Below are positions 22,720 through 33,845 of a stretch of DNA of 64,000 nucleotides, piece after piece (position 1 is the stretch's first letter; the number at the start of each line of letters is the position of its first letter). Position numbers and translations under genes: made by a program. The stretch is taken from contig JBBHKE010001545.1 of the NCBI GenBank assembly GCA_037447655.1, positions 389,582 to 453,581 of the forward strand, in the 5' to 3' direction. The notes beneath the pieces were generated by a model. It was not told the DNA's origin. It searched no databases and was given only the letters and a program-made list of their open reading frames with translations. This stretch comes from Zygnema cylindricum. Lineage: Eukaryota; Streptophyta; Zygnematophyceae; Zygnematales; Zygnemataceae.

Positions 22720-25342
22720 AGAGACTGAGAATAGGCGTTTGAGGTTGTGAGAGTAAACTTGTTTATTCCGTTTTATTTTGTTTTTTGGTCTCCATCCATT
22801 TTCTTGAAATTGTTTTATTTGCCACGATCTCCCCCTTTCTTTTTTTTTCTTTTTTTTCTTTTTTGCTCTGGACAGTTTTATCGATGGGCCCTTATAAATT
22901 GTTCATAATTTGCCGATAAGTGAGGTTGCCCCATCTTTTTTTTCCCTGTCCCTCTTTTGTCCTTTATTGTAAGAGCTAGTTTTGTTGCTGTAATATTTGC
23001 TGAGTAGGACGAAAGTAGGACAATATCCAAATAAGGTTCTCGGATGGTATTTTTAATTCTTTCGCGTGATTCGTTGACACATTTTTGCTCTCGTAGGACT
23101 AAAAGCTATTCGTAAACAATAATGATGAGATGTGCCTTTAATTGTTTCCTTGTTTGGAAGACAATTTTTTTTTGTCAACAAAGGTGAAATGATTTCGTGG
23201 GTATCATGTTGATGTCAGTTGGAATTTGGATTTAAATTTGACAAAAGTTCTGTCAATATGTTTTGATGTTTTCCTGTTTTTTTTTTTTTTACACTCGGTG
23301 TGAAAGCTTGCTCATTGATTGGCTGGTCGTGATCTTTGTCAGATAGGTTTTGCATGACAAGGTAATCTCGTACTCTAATTTGTACATTTTCTTCTTTGCG
23401 ATCACTGTTACCCGGTGTTTCTTCCAGGGGTCACTAGTAAATACTGATGAAATTTGTGATTTTTACAATGTTCGTGTACGAAATCGAATTCATATGGTAC
23501 TGAAAACTTCGATGTGATTATTTTTATTTGCATTTTAGTTTTTCAATTGCTTATAATAATACAAGCTGGAGAAATAAAAAGAGGTCTCTCTAGCTGAGAA
23601 ATGCACTATTCCAACTATGTCATGAAGTTTTACATGAGGGGGCTAGTTTGGCCTCTTGACGTATCCCTTTTAGAGATTATAGTTTGTTGCGTTGCAGTAA
23701 GCCTGAGGCTCTGTGGTTCAGGAGTCAAATGTTGTGGCTATGGTGGCCACAGAGACGGTTATTGTCCGTTTTTATTTTCGTGAGGAAGCCAAAAGCCACG
23801 ATTGGTGGAAAGTGTTGTCTGGGAGAGGTGTGCGATGGCACACCACCAACCACGAGGGTCGTGCATTCTAGGTCCACTGCCACTGGGGGGCTCAAGGGAA
23901 AGGTGACGAAGGAAAGTTGTAGGTCATCTTGTGTAACAGGACTGTGTGCCTTTTTTTTTCATCTTTTCCTCTCATGTACTCCCTGTCTCTCTCTGCCCTT
24001 CTGTCCCTCTCTCTTTGTCAGTCATTCCATTTTCTCTCACTCCTCCGTTCATCTTTCTATTTTTCACTCAGTCACTCCCTTTGTCTTCCCTCCCCCCCAC
24101 CACTTTTCCCCCTCTCACTCATTTCCTTCGTCTCTCTCCCTCTCCCTCCCTCCCTTCCCCCCTCCCCTCCCCCTCTCCCTCTCTCTTCTTCTTCCCCCTC
24201 ACTTATTCCCTGTCTTCCTCGCTTCCTTTTCCCCCCTCTCCCTGTCGGTCACACCCAGTATCTCTCTTTCTCACTTCTCCCTTCCAAGCGAGCCACTCCC
24301 CCTCTCCCTCCCTCTCCTTCCCCTCTCTCCGACAAGGCAAACCTCTGCATTCCAGAAAAAGACAAGCTCGGCATCATTTTTCAACCAGGTTTACCGCTAA
24401 CTCGCCAGTAAAGACAGTCTGGGACCTTCCCTTTTTGTCCTATACCACATCCTTTCGTTTTTCCCCACAAAGGTTTCGCAATCTCCGAAAAGCCAAAGAA
24501 AATCAGATTACTGTCTCACTACGCCAACATTATAGGGTAGCTACACAGTATTCAGGGTAAATCGTACACTTTTAGGGTACACCGTGTCCAAAAAAATGGT
24601 ACAAATTTTAGGATTTAGCTTCAAGCGGTGGGTATTCGATTCTGTAATTACCCTAACGTAGAGATTTTGCACTCAGTGTAGATCCGATTGGATATTGTTT
24701 GGCACATCTAGATGGACCAGCTGGTGGCTCGCCCAGACGCCACCTATCACATGCACAGGAGGGGAGGAGTGTTGAGAACATTAAAATAGAATTAACGGCG
24801 ACATGTTGTGACTGGCGGTGACGAGAGTGATTAACCCAATACCGCTTACCTTTATTAGAGCCCCAACGTCACTAGACGTCTACAACGTCACAAAAATACT
24901 GGCCTCGACAGTATTAAATAAAGTATGTAGCAGCTACAAATGTCACGACTTGAAGTGACGACTTCAACAACCGCGGAAAACTACAGTACAGTACATTAAA
25001 GTACAGGTAAGGTTCATTAGTACGCAGAATCTTCACTACAAAACAAGTTTCATGGCTAAGTTACGGTTACATGGGCACATACTCTGAAGGCTGATGGCGC
25101 TAATCCCCATTCAAAGCTAATAGCGTTTCACCATGTATTTGAGAAAGGCCCTACTGTGAACAAAATACGGAAACCCCAGATTTTCCTCCTCTCTCTGTCC
25201 AATCTCTTTGATTTAGCTCAACGATGCAATTCAGAGTTAATGTATGACCTAGTGAAAATTTACCATTATCATCTTCTTTAGCAATTAAAGCAATTTCCTT
25301 AAACAGAAGCAACTCCTCCCTCACTCTCTCTCTCTGCCGCGC
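22720..25342. other. Intergenic interval MTB to bS18
   Basis: Probably MTB 3' UTR at the start, then no supported gene. Notable content: T-rich tracts at 22840-22870 and 23275-23295; a strong C/T-rich stretch at 23940-24340 whose long Ser/Pro/Leu open frames are composition artefacts; repeat fragments with GACGTCTACAACGTCAC near 24865-24890 related to the 2100-2990 family; and a short GCTAATAGCG fragment near 25118, about 220 bp before the bS18 start. Confidence 0.5.
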
Positions 25343-28300
25343 ATGCGGACCACTAATCTTACTCCGTTTGTTCGTAGAATTTCAAAGTGTTGTCCAGGTC
25401 CAGTGACCAGGCCTCCTCAGTATGTACACAGGAGATTGCCGGAAAATTCCAATGAAAAAGTGTCACCGGAGCTTCCTGGAAGCATCCTCTCGCATACATT
25501 TCATTCATCAGCTGGAAATGGCAACGTTGTTGTCAAGAGTGGCTTTCTTGACAGTACATCTGAGCAAAAACTTGCCAATAAACAAGTTTCACTACGAAAT
25601 TTGTTCACAAAGCGTTTAATCTCAAGCAGTGCACGCACACACATGAGTAAAGATGGTGGCAGTGGATCAGGTAAGCTGGATTTCAAGTACAATTATTTTT
25701 TCTGGTTTCTTATTTAAAAAAAATGGCCGGATTACTAGGGTTTATTGTGGTTTTTTCACATACCTAGCTCTGCTGCTTGCTTGCTTGCTTATCCTGTATC
25801 CACCTTTTGTAATTTCCCGGTTGTTTTTTATGTTCATAGGGTTATATTTGTAGGAGGAATGACATTCCGGTAGCTGATTCCTTTGTCCATGGAATTGATC
25901 GGGAATGGAACGGCAGAAACGAAGGGTTTACGGGGAGAATGGGGGTTTTGGATTTCGAAACGCTTCTCAGGTAAATTTTCAAATCCTCAGAGTAGATTGG
26001 TTCTTTGGGTCCGTAGAGGTAAAATACCTAAAGGATATTCTTAAGCTTTCCAACTACATGATTTCACGCAGCCAACACAGTGTAATAATTGCTCACTGTA
26101 TTGCTATAAATGTATGAAAACAGGGCGAATGCTCCAAGGACATGTAACAATCGAACAGAATCACATCATCTGGTGAAATGACAACTAAAAGTCTGGATTT
26201 CATATGACATCATTGTCACACTTTTTCAGAAAAGTTAATTGTCGGATCATGGAAGGGCATAGGTTAAAATACGGTGTGGCCAGCAGCTGCTTGAAGGTAC
26301 AGAAATAGTTGAAGTTGGAGAGCATTACTGCAATCTAGCCCGGTGGAGACTGCCGATTTAGCCTCCTAGCGTTTTCGTGCAAAGTCTACACTGCCCATCG
26401 CTGTTAGTTTAAACGAGTTATTAGTATTAAAGCGAAATTAATATCAATAACCCTAATTTAGTGCAGAGTGACGTGGCCGATTTAACCCACATCCTTAAAC
26501 AATGTTATTAACATGGAAGAGGTTACCAAAGTAGTGTCATTAACATGGTGATGGGCAGTGTAGTTAAGCAGCCATTGATGATGTGGATGAGTGGCAATAT
26601 TCAGGGAATGCATTTGCTGAAACTGGACCCCATGCTTCTATGATAACCTGTACGTCTTATTTCCAAAGGATTTTTCCCAAAGGCGGCAGCCAGAATATAG
26701 AGAAATGAATTAATCCATATTACCTCCACTATGATGTCAATCAATTTTGGTTTTTTATTCTCTAGGTGATGGGCGAAATGTGTTTTTTGGCGCCTTTGCA
26801 CTGAGGGGAACTGCAAGCTTTCACTCGAACCAGCTGCTTGCAAGAACTCAGTTTTACATATTTTTCTTTTGCAGTCTGTAATAACTCAATGTTACACAGT
26901 GTTTTCTTGCAGTCTGTACTTTGTTGCACTAATCCACTTTCAACATATTGCAGTTAGTCAATTTTTTTAACACATGAATGTCACCTTTTTTATTAACTGA
27001 ACCGAGGCTGTTACTTCTTGTGCCGTGTTGTTTCTTCTCTTATGTGCTCACTAAGACTCTTCGCGTTGGTTTGCAGAGGCAGAGAAATCGAAACCTGTTC
27101 TATCTCCCGCTGACGAGCCGACTGAAGAGGAGATCAAGGCAGAGGTCCTGCGAAGCATCCCTGTGGCTGAAGGTGCATATTGCCAAATAGTCTCATTGTC
27201 CCACTGTAGTTAGTGCGGATCACAAGGAAATCTGTCTGCTGGCTTTTTGAAGACGAGATATAATCAGTGTAAAGCAGAGTGTTTACTATAGATAAAGTCT
27301 GTGGAGCACGCTTTAAAACCAGAGACTTGAACTCGATGTTACCGTGCAAACTTATTTAATTTTCAAAGTTGATCTGAACAGCGTAACAATTAATTCCTAT
27401 TTGTTTAAACTTTTTGTACTTGATATCTATACCATTTGAAGCGTACATCAATTTTGACCTTGTACTTAGGTACCTAAAACAATTATATTCCAAGAAATCA
27501 TCTACGGTATTGTACTGTACAGTATTATATCGTACTATAGGGTGCAGTATGATACTGTACGCTATAGTACTGTATTGTACGCACCACTCAGCTCTGTTTG
27601 AGATAAAACTAACGCCAAACTAAACCAATTCTTTGGCAATTTGGTTGATGAAATTCGCTGGATGGTTTTAGCCAGTTCAGTTTGGTTCGAGCAATTTAAA
27701 AAACTGTTTGGTCCGGCTTGATAATGCCGAACCCAAGTTGAGCTGATTTGTGAAGATACCGTAGTGCGGCAGGCAAAGGTAGAAAAGTACAGAGAATACG
27801 GATGAGATAAAGCATTAAGAATATAACGTGCTAATGGACAAAGTATGTACAAGTATTACGCTAATTTTGTCGAAAGTAAACTGAAAACCCGTTTTAAACC
27901 GCTAAACTGGAACTGGATGGAAGGGAACTGAACCAAATGGAACTCGACTGAGTCAATTGAATGATAATGTATTGTATCGTACTATAAGTCACGTAGTAGT
28001 AATTTTTCTATTGTTTGAACTTTTTGTGCGAGACATATTTTCAATTCCAGTTGGCCTTTAAAGCTTCAAAATTCTGTTGATTTAGACTTCTATCAAAATA
28101 ATTGCTGCACTTTTTTTGAAATAATGCTCTGAAGTTCAAGTCCCTGGTTCTTACGGCTCAAATTTCTGTTGATTTAGACTTCTATCAAAATAATTGCTGC
28201 ACTTTTTTTGAAATAATGCTTTGAAGTAAGTCCCTGGTTCTTACGGCTAAAATCATCGGGGTATGCCTTTCATAGTATATACATAAGGTGGTGTAGACCA

Positions 28301-30291
28301 TGCTATTTCCTTATTTATAATGTTAGATAATCGAGACTTTTCACCATGGGTGGAGTGGTGGACCTCAAGCGGGTTTGCAATATGGAGGTAGACAATGTCA
28401 ATGGGGATCAGTTAGGTTTCTTCAAGTAACTTGTTGAATATATATTGTCTGCGTTTCACTTATCTGAATTTTTTGGTCAGTGCTGTCCTAGTCCTTGCCT
28501 CCTATTCCGTTACTTTTTGGACATTAGGATTTAGGACTCAGGAATTTTTGAATTCAGGATTGTTCTAACAGGAAAAAAGCTACCCTAATTGTTCCACTAC
28601 CCCGTTCAATGGTCTGGAAAATTCTATTTTTTATGTGTCCATTTTGTTACACCTGCAGATACCTATGCTGGACAGTACACTGCCCATCTCTATTAGAATT
28701 CATAAATTTAATTCGAGGGTGTGCGTGCTTTACTCAGAATCATAAATTAGAGTTGATAACACTATTTAGTTAAGTGGCACATAATGTGCCACATGACAAC
28801 AACGTAAACTTAACAATGTGGTGAATCTACTGTAAGAGATTTTTGTGTCCTTCTATTAATACAAAATGATCAGAACAATTTCAGGATGTTTGCTTTTGAG
28901 AAGAATGGTTTGTTTGTCAAGAAAAGAAACTGAAGAACCTTTTAAATGGCTTGATTTGAATGGACACAGTTGACAATGATGAGGAAGATGCTGAGATGGC
29001 GAAGTCCTTATGGACTGCTGGAACTAAAGGCCGCGACACTGAACCTTGGGACGAGATTTCTGGAGATGGTGATCGTGACGAGCTTGTGGAGCTTTTAGAA
29101 AAGGCTGAAGGAGAAGATGACGAAGATTGGAAATCTTCAGAGATAAGGGGAGCACGGGCCACAACAGTTCAGAAGTGGGAGGAGGAGAAAAAGGACTGGT
29201 TGGGAGATCAGCCAGACTTAGCAGATCTTAAGGAAGGCGGGATGCTTAGTGATGCAGCTATGGCTGCGATTGAGGAACACGATTTAGCTGATCTGGAGCG
29301 ACCCTATCGTTTCAGAAAGGACCGGCTGTACTTTCCTGGGCAAACTTATGAATTGGAGGTCAGTTTTCTGCAGTTCCTGCAATGCAGTTTTTGCATCCTA
29401 GAGATCCGTAAAGCTGCTGGTTCGATATTGTATGTCTGTAAGTAGTTTTTCAATTAATGTTTCTGTTTAACTGGATTTTTTTTTGCTGTACTTCCACGAC
29501 TATGCAGGATGTGGATCTTTCGAAACCCGCTGCAGTGGAGACAGAGCATGTTGCTCGTACGCGAATTACCTTCACACCAAAGGAAGCCTTGGACAAGGCT
29601 GATTTCAGGGTAAGTCTATGTTATTTTCCGGCTGTTTTTTTATTTTTTGTAATGTGACATCCGCTGGTTAAATTAATTGTACTTACTGCACGGTTCATGT
29701 CTGCTTGCAGAATCCAAGGTTTCTGCTTCAATTCATGACAGAAACCGCCAAAATTTTGCCTCGCAACAAGGTGAACTTGCTGACGTATCCAGGTTCTGTT
29801 TATGTTTCTATCTAGTGCCTCTAATTGTCCTAATAGTCATCTTAACGTTTTTTCTCTTCTTGCCTGTTTGCTCTTGTTTAGTCCGCCTAGTCTTTCATAG
29901 GCTCCAATAGTTACCATGTTTTGTATATTATGGTATAATTGCTGTTAAACTTGATGCGATATTTTTATGTTGAAATTGTATATTAAGATATGTCCATTAC
30001 ATAGTTAATTTTTGAGTTAATTTTTGAGTTAATTTTTGAGTTAATTTTTGAGTTAGTTTTTGAATGACTTGTGTGATGGTTATAACGTGTAACTGTTTTC
30101 TTGTTGGAAAAGGCAAGTCTTCAGTAATCCATGAATGGGGAACCTGGGTTGGCCAGTCGAAACTTAGCGCAAAAGCTCAACGCAAAGTTAGTCGACAAAT
30201 TCGAACATCTCGTATTTTGGGATTGGTACCTTTCACGACTATTGGACGACCTCCTTTTAGATTTGGAAGGATGGAGGATCCCTCCATGTAG
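25343..30291 (+). CDS. Mitochondrial-type small-subunit ribosomal protein bS18, nuclear gene
   Basis: Six exons, 25343-25670, 27077-27172, 28970-29358, 29508-29609, 29711-29770, 30157-30291, join with consistent phases to 369 codons. The N-terminus (MRTTNLTPFVRRISKCC...) is Arg/Ser/Thr-rich without acidic residues, as in mitochondrial presequences. Residues about 140-260 are acidic and unfamiliar, then FPGQTYE/DVDLSKP leads into the bS18 core at about 296-355: DFRNPRFLLQFMTE, ILPR, LSAKAQRKVSRQIRTSR and LGLVPFTT. The linker and core match the plant mitochondrial S18 type more than the short plastid protein. Bacterial S18 is about 75 residues, so the extension is large. The protein would sit on the small-subunit platform beside bS6. 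The start is the first ATG before the presequence. Confidence 0.9.
26386..26563. mobile_element. 178-bp MITE in bS18 intron 1
   Basis: Perfect 14- to 15-bp terminal inverted repeats CTACACTGCCCATC, with the family words GTTATTAGTATTAAAGCG and CCCTAATTTAGTG inside. The right end is GATGGGCAGTGTAG at 26550-26563. No clear target duplication is visible. Confidence 0.75.
28072..28254 (+). repeat. Tandem duplication of about 92 bp in bS18 intron 2
   Basis: Two nearly identical units each run from CTGTTGATTTAGACTTC through AATTGCTGCAC and ATAATGCT to CCCTGGTTCTTACGGCT. The few differences show the copy is young. It lies within intron 27173-28969. Confidence 0.85.
28676..28850. mobile_element. MITE-like fragment in bS18 intron 2
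   Basis: Left end TACACTGCCCATCTCTATTA matches the terminus of the MITE at 26386. Following text (TTAGAGTTGATAACACTA, AACGTAAACTTAAC) is family-like. A matching right end is not clear, so the limit is approximate. Confidence 0.45.
30004..30063 (+). repeat. 12-bp minisatellite in the last bS18 intron
   Basis: Five consecutive copies of GTTAATTTTTGA, the last with one change. It ends 93 bp before the final exon at 30157. Confidence 0.9.
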
Positions 30292-31184
30292 CCGGGTGAG
30301 CAGTGGTTTGATAATGGATATTAGTCCTTTAGGTGCAATTTTAACCTTTTGCCATTTCTTCCCGCGCACTGCGATGCTGTTACCGATCAATGCGGTCAAA
30401 TTTGTTTTTTCCACAATGAAGATAGTCGAAGCTCAAAAAATTGTTTAGATTACTAAGATCCAGGGTAGGTCAATTTTGGGTATTCAGATACTGTGCTCCA
30501 AAACTGTCACGATAAGCTTTTGTTAGAGTTTGAAGAACCATAGTTTCTGCTTTACTGTGCCTTGTTTCGAAGAGGAGTAAAATTTAAAGCTTTATTTTTC
30601 CCTAGTATGCATTGTGGTAATCCATGTGTATTTATTCCGTTCCGTCGTTGTGGAAGCCTTAATTCACTCTTGTGAAAATTTGAACTTCAATAAAAAACTT
30701 AAATGTAAACCATGTGAAATTAGCAGTGAAATACTTCATTTGTGGTCATGGTCAATGATGCATATATTGGGGTCCTTATACGATGTTGACTAAATAAATA
30801 GCAGCAGAGAGGGCCTGTGATATACTCTGCATATCATGTATCGTGTAAAACATATTGTGTCACAAACAGGGTATATAATACAGGGTTGTTATTGTGTCAG
30901 AATACGGGGTAGGACTTTCTGAACAACATGGACATTGGGAAGTGGCTAATGTGAGATAAAAAGCTTTTTCTCCGGGGAGTGTCAATTCATATTACACATT
31001 TTTTGAAAATTACCTTTACTGTCATTAACAGGTTGCTCACCAACAGGCAGCCAGAAGGAAACTTTAGGATCTTGAATAAATATTGCTTACAATTGGCTCG
31101 AAGACAATGATGATTTGAAGCTTCATACTTAACTGTGTGTGTTGTCCTTGTGGACAATTGAGGACCATTGACTATCACCACTAT

Positions 31185-31590
31185 CAGACTCGTTCACTCG
31201 TAGAAATGGCTGCACCACATATTTTACTGGAACACAATAAATTCCATAGGATATAAAGACACCACGATAGCTCTGACTAAGGAAGGTACAATGTATCATC
31301 ATAACTTGACTATTAGAATATTTGTAGAACGGAAGGACGGTAGAATATTTGTGTCGAGAACAGTAGAGATCATTTTGCAGTGATATGAGTTTTTACAAGA
31401 CTCAACGCTGACGTCATTTGAGATGATAGCTGAGTCCTGCCTTGCAGTCCGCAAGAAGGTCAGTTGAAAAAGGACATGCACACTCAAACTCTGCGTCTGC
31501 AATATATGCTAACTTTACCATCCAAGGCTGGACTTCAGACTCGTTCACTCGTAGAAATGGCTGCACCACATATTTTACTGGAACACAATA
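31185..31590 (+). repeat. 55-bp perfect direct repeat, 351 bp apart
   Basis: The stretch running from CAGACTCGTTCACTCGTAG to GGAACACAATA appears at 31185-31239 and again at 31536-31590 with no difference seen. The intervening DNA shows no transposon ends. Confidence 0.85.
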
Positions 31591-32485
31591 TGAAGACTAT
31601 GAAATTCTTTTCCAGGTAATCCGGAACTTGGTATCTGCTGGTGCACTTGCGCTGACCAATTTGACTCCAAGCTCACCTCCAAGCAGCCATCCAATAGAAA
31701 ACGAGTACTTGCACACCAACATGCCACTCTGCCAGCGTCCCGTGGGTATGCTGCGCTGACCACATTCTCCAGCTAACGCGCGATCTCGAAATGCGCAATG
31801 TATCGCTGCTTATCCTCAGGCATGACATCCTTTTCTGATCCGGGTCCCAAGATCGGAGATATGAGAGGGAATAGCAGGAGAGGGATAAAAAGACATGGTC
31901 CAAAGGATGCAGATGACTGGGAGAGGGACAGGATGAGATGCGAGGAGAGGATGCCATTTTACGAGGATGACAGAAAACAGGATGAGACCGAAACAGAGGA
32001 AATGATGTGAGATCTTAAGATCGACATGCAGATGAAACATTATCGATGAGATGAAAGCGGATGCAATGATGATGATGAAAATCGATTGATGACCCGGCGA
32101 TGATGATGAATGATGATGACATTAAAACATTTTGATGATGACGCGATGCCACATTACGATGACGCCATTGTCGATGCATGATGATACCATGATGCATTGC
32201 TGATTCCGACATTTACGACGCCAGATCATAACGATCATGGTCGTATCCGGATCGAATATGACATTTATTATTTACATAAAACGATGACATCTTTGCGATG
32301 ATGCACGATGACAGCAGATATGAACGATGTGGGAGGAGATGAGATGCGAGGATGCCGATGGGGAATAGGGATGGATGAGGGAGGGAGGCACGAGTGGAGG
32401 GAGCGGAAGGGATGCGGAGGGATGGGAGGGGAAGGAAGGACTTTGGGGAAGGAATCAAAGAATGGACAGGATGAATGGACGATGA

Positions 32486-32752
32486 CATGGTAAAAATAAA
32501 TATCCACCCCCGGAAGAACCACCTGGCAAAGCCACATTTATTGATCGTTTTGCCCGGCAGGTGTACGGAGGACCGTGTACGGCTGTTAGCTTCAATGTGT
32601 TCCTAGCCTATTTTCTCCGTGAACCCTTGGAGGATGACAGCCGGACGGTCAAGATTGAATCCCTGGGTTCCTTACCTTTCGCTTGGCAATCTCCAGTCGA
32701 AATCGGGGCACGTGTGCACGAAGTAAAGATGTTTTTAAGTGGCACACTGTAG
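32486..32752 (+). CDS. Unrecognised open frame, possible exon or gene relic
   Basis: I do not recognise this protein. The frame is open for 88 codons from after a TGA to TAG, with balanced composition that stands out from the GA-rich DNA before it: KYPPPEEPPGK..., FIDRFARQVYGG, FNVFLAYFLREPLEDD, SLPFAWQSPVEIG. It has no ATG of its own near the start, so if real it is an internal or 3' exon. No candidate upstream exon could be assigned. It could also be a decayed retrocopy. Confidence 0.25.
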   Translation, partial: HGKNKYPPPEEPPGKATFIDRFARQVYGGPCTAVSFNVFLAYFLREPLEDDSRTVKIESLGSLPFAWQSPVEIGARVHEVKMFLSGTL

Positions 32753-33210
32753 TTTATTTTCGCTGGCACGGCTTGCGCTACACCAACAGATTGTAGAGAT
32801 TACACGAATAGACGCAGGACGCCGCCCAACAACCTTTTGAAGATCCCGGGTACTCCTTAAATCGTACACCGACAAATTTCTGTATATAGTGTGTCCGAAC
32901 AGAGATGACCATCAGCCTGCTTTCTTAGAACTACTGTACCTTCATACAGAACTGCCCTATTTTCGCCTAATGAGCTTTGTCAACACTGTACTGTAGTTTT
33001 TGTGATCATCTGCATCACAATCTTGACCGAATCACATCCAAATAAACTGTACCACGTTAGCGTTTGTCACTTCGCCGACGTAGACGCTAAAACAGAATTC
33101 TGGGACTTTTCTCCCGTTTAAATACCGTTACGCGACGTTTCAGGTAGGGTCTTTGAAAGTTCGAAACATAGAGCCTATACGGGCAAAATAGGATTTGCAT
33201 TATTTCAAAC

Positions 33211-33475
33211 CATAGTTCAAAAGTTAGGCCTTTGGTAGGCGCAAGTTGCGTTATGGGCTTTTCATGTGACCTTCTTAGATCGCTACTTCGATCGCTACTT
33301 TGATCAGCGACCGTCCGATGACGTTTAATTCTCTATCGAACGATGTGCAACTCAACCCTGTTACTTTTCTTTTTCATTTTGCGACCAATACAATATGGGT
33401 CTTAAGGTCATATTGTATGTTTTGCGTACAATAAGCATATTGTATGGGCGTACTTTCACCTACTTTTGAACTATG
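33211..33475. mobile_element. hAT-like element, copy 3, internally deleted and inverted
   Basis: Bears the CATAGTTCAAAAG...CTTTTGAACTATG ends of copies 1 and 2 and parts of both flanks in inverted order (CCAATACAATATGGGTCTTAAG, GCGTACAATA), but only 265 bp. Flanking octamers TTTCAAAC (33203-33210) and TATCAAAG (33476-33483) match at 6 of 8 positions, a decayed target duplication. It ends 370 bp before the esterase start codon. Confidence 0.8.
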
Positions 33476-33845
33476 TATCAAAGTATCAAACTATCAAACG
33501 ATGAATTGCAGCAGTACGAAAGTGGGAGTGTGGGACTTACGGGTAAGATTTGATTGACATGGGCTGTCGGTGGCGTCGACGAAAAGGTCGGTGATTGATC
33601 CTTGCTACTGTACAGTACTGTAGTTGGCGTCTCAAAATTCACGCCTTGTACGGATGATGTTGCTCGCACGTAACAGACCAAGGAACATCATTCAACACAA
33701 CATCACATGAGTCGAAACCTAACCACTCTTGAAGGTCCCGACAAACAAGAAAACCGTTAAAATTTACTACCGTAGTAGCACGGGGGAAAGGCGTCAATCG
33801 CTTTGAACATCTCGTACGGTCGTTTCACTACCAAAGCTCTATCAA

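Larger units (their letters stand above)
30292..33210. other. Intergenic interval bS18 to the esterase gene
   Basis: No gene is firmly supported. It begins with the likely bS18 3' UTR. It contains a 55-bp direct repeat (31185-31239 and 31536-31590), an ATG/GAT-rich low-complexity stretch (about 31990-32340), a GGGA-rich tract (32325-32460) and an unexplained open frame at 32486-32752. Frames at 31442-31759 and 31798-32010 show no recognisable domain. Confidence 0.5.

Noticed and set aside
23684-24560. Three overlapping Ser/Pro/Leu open frames
   Set aside because: Confined to a C/T-rich tract; open in several frames at once, with no conserved motif.
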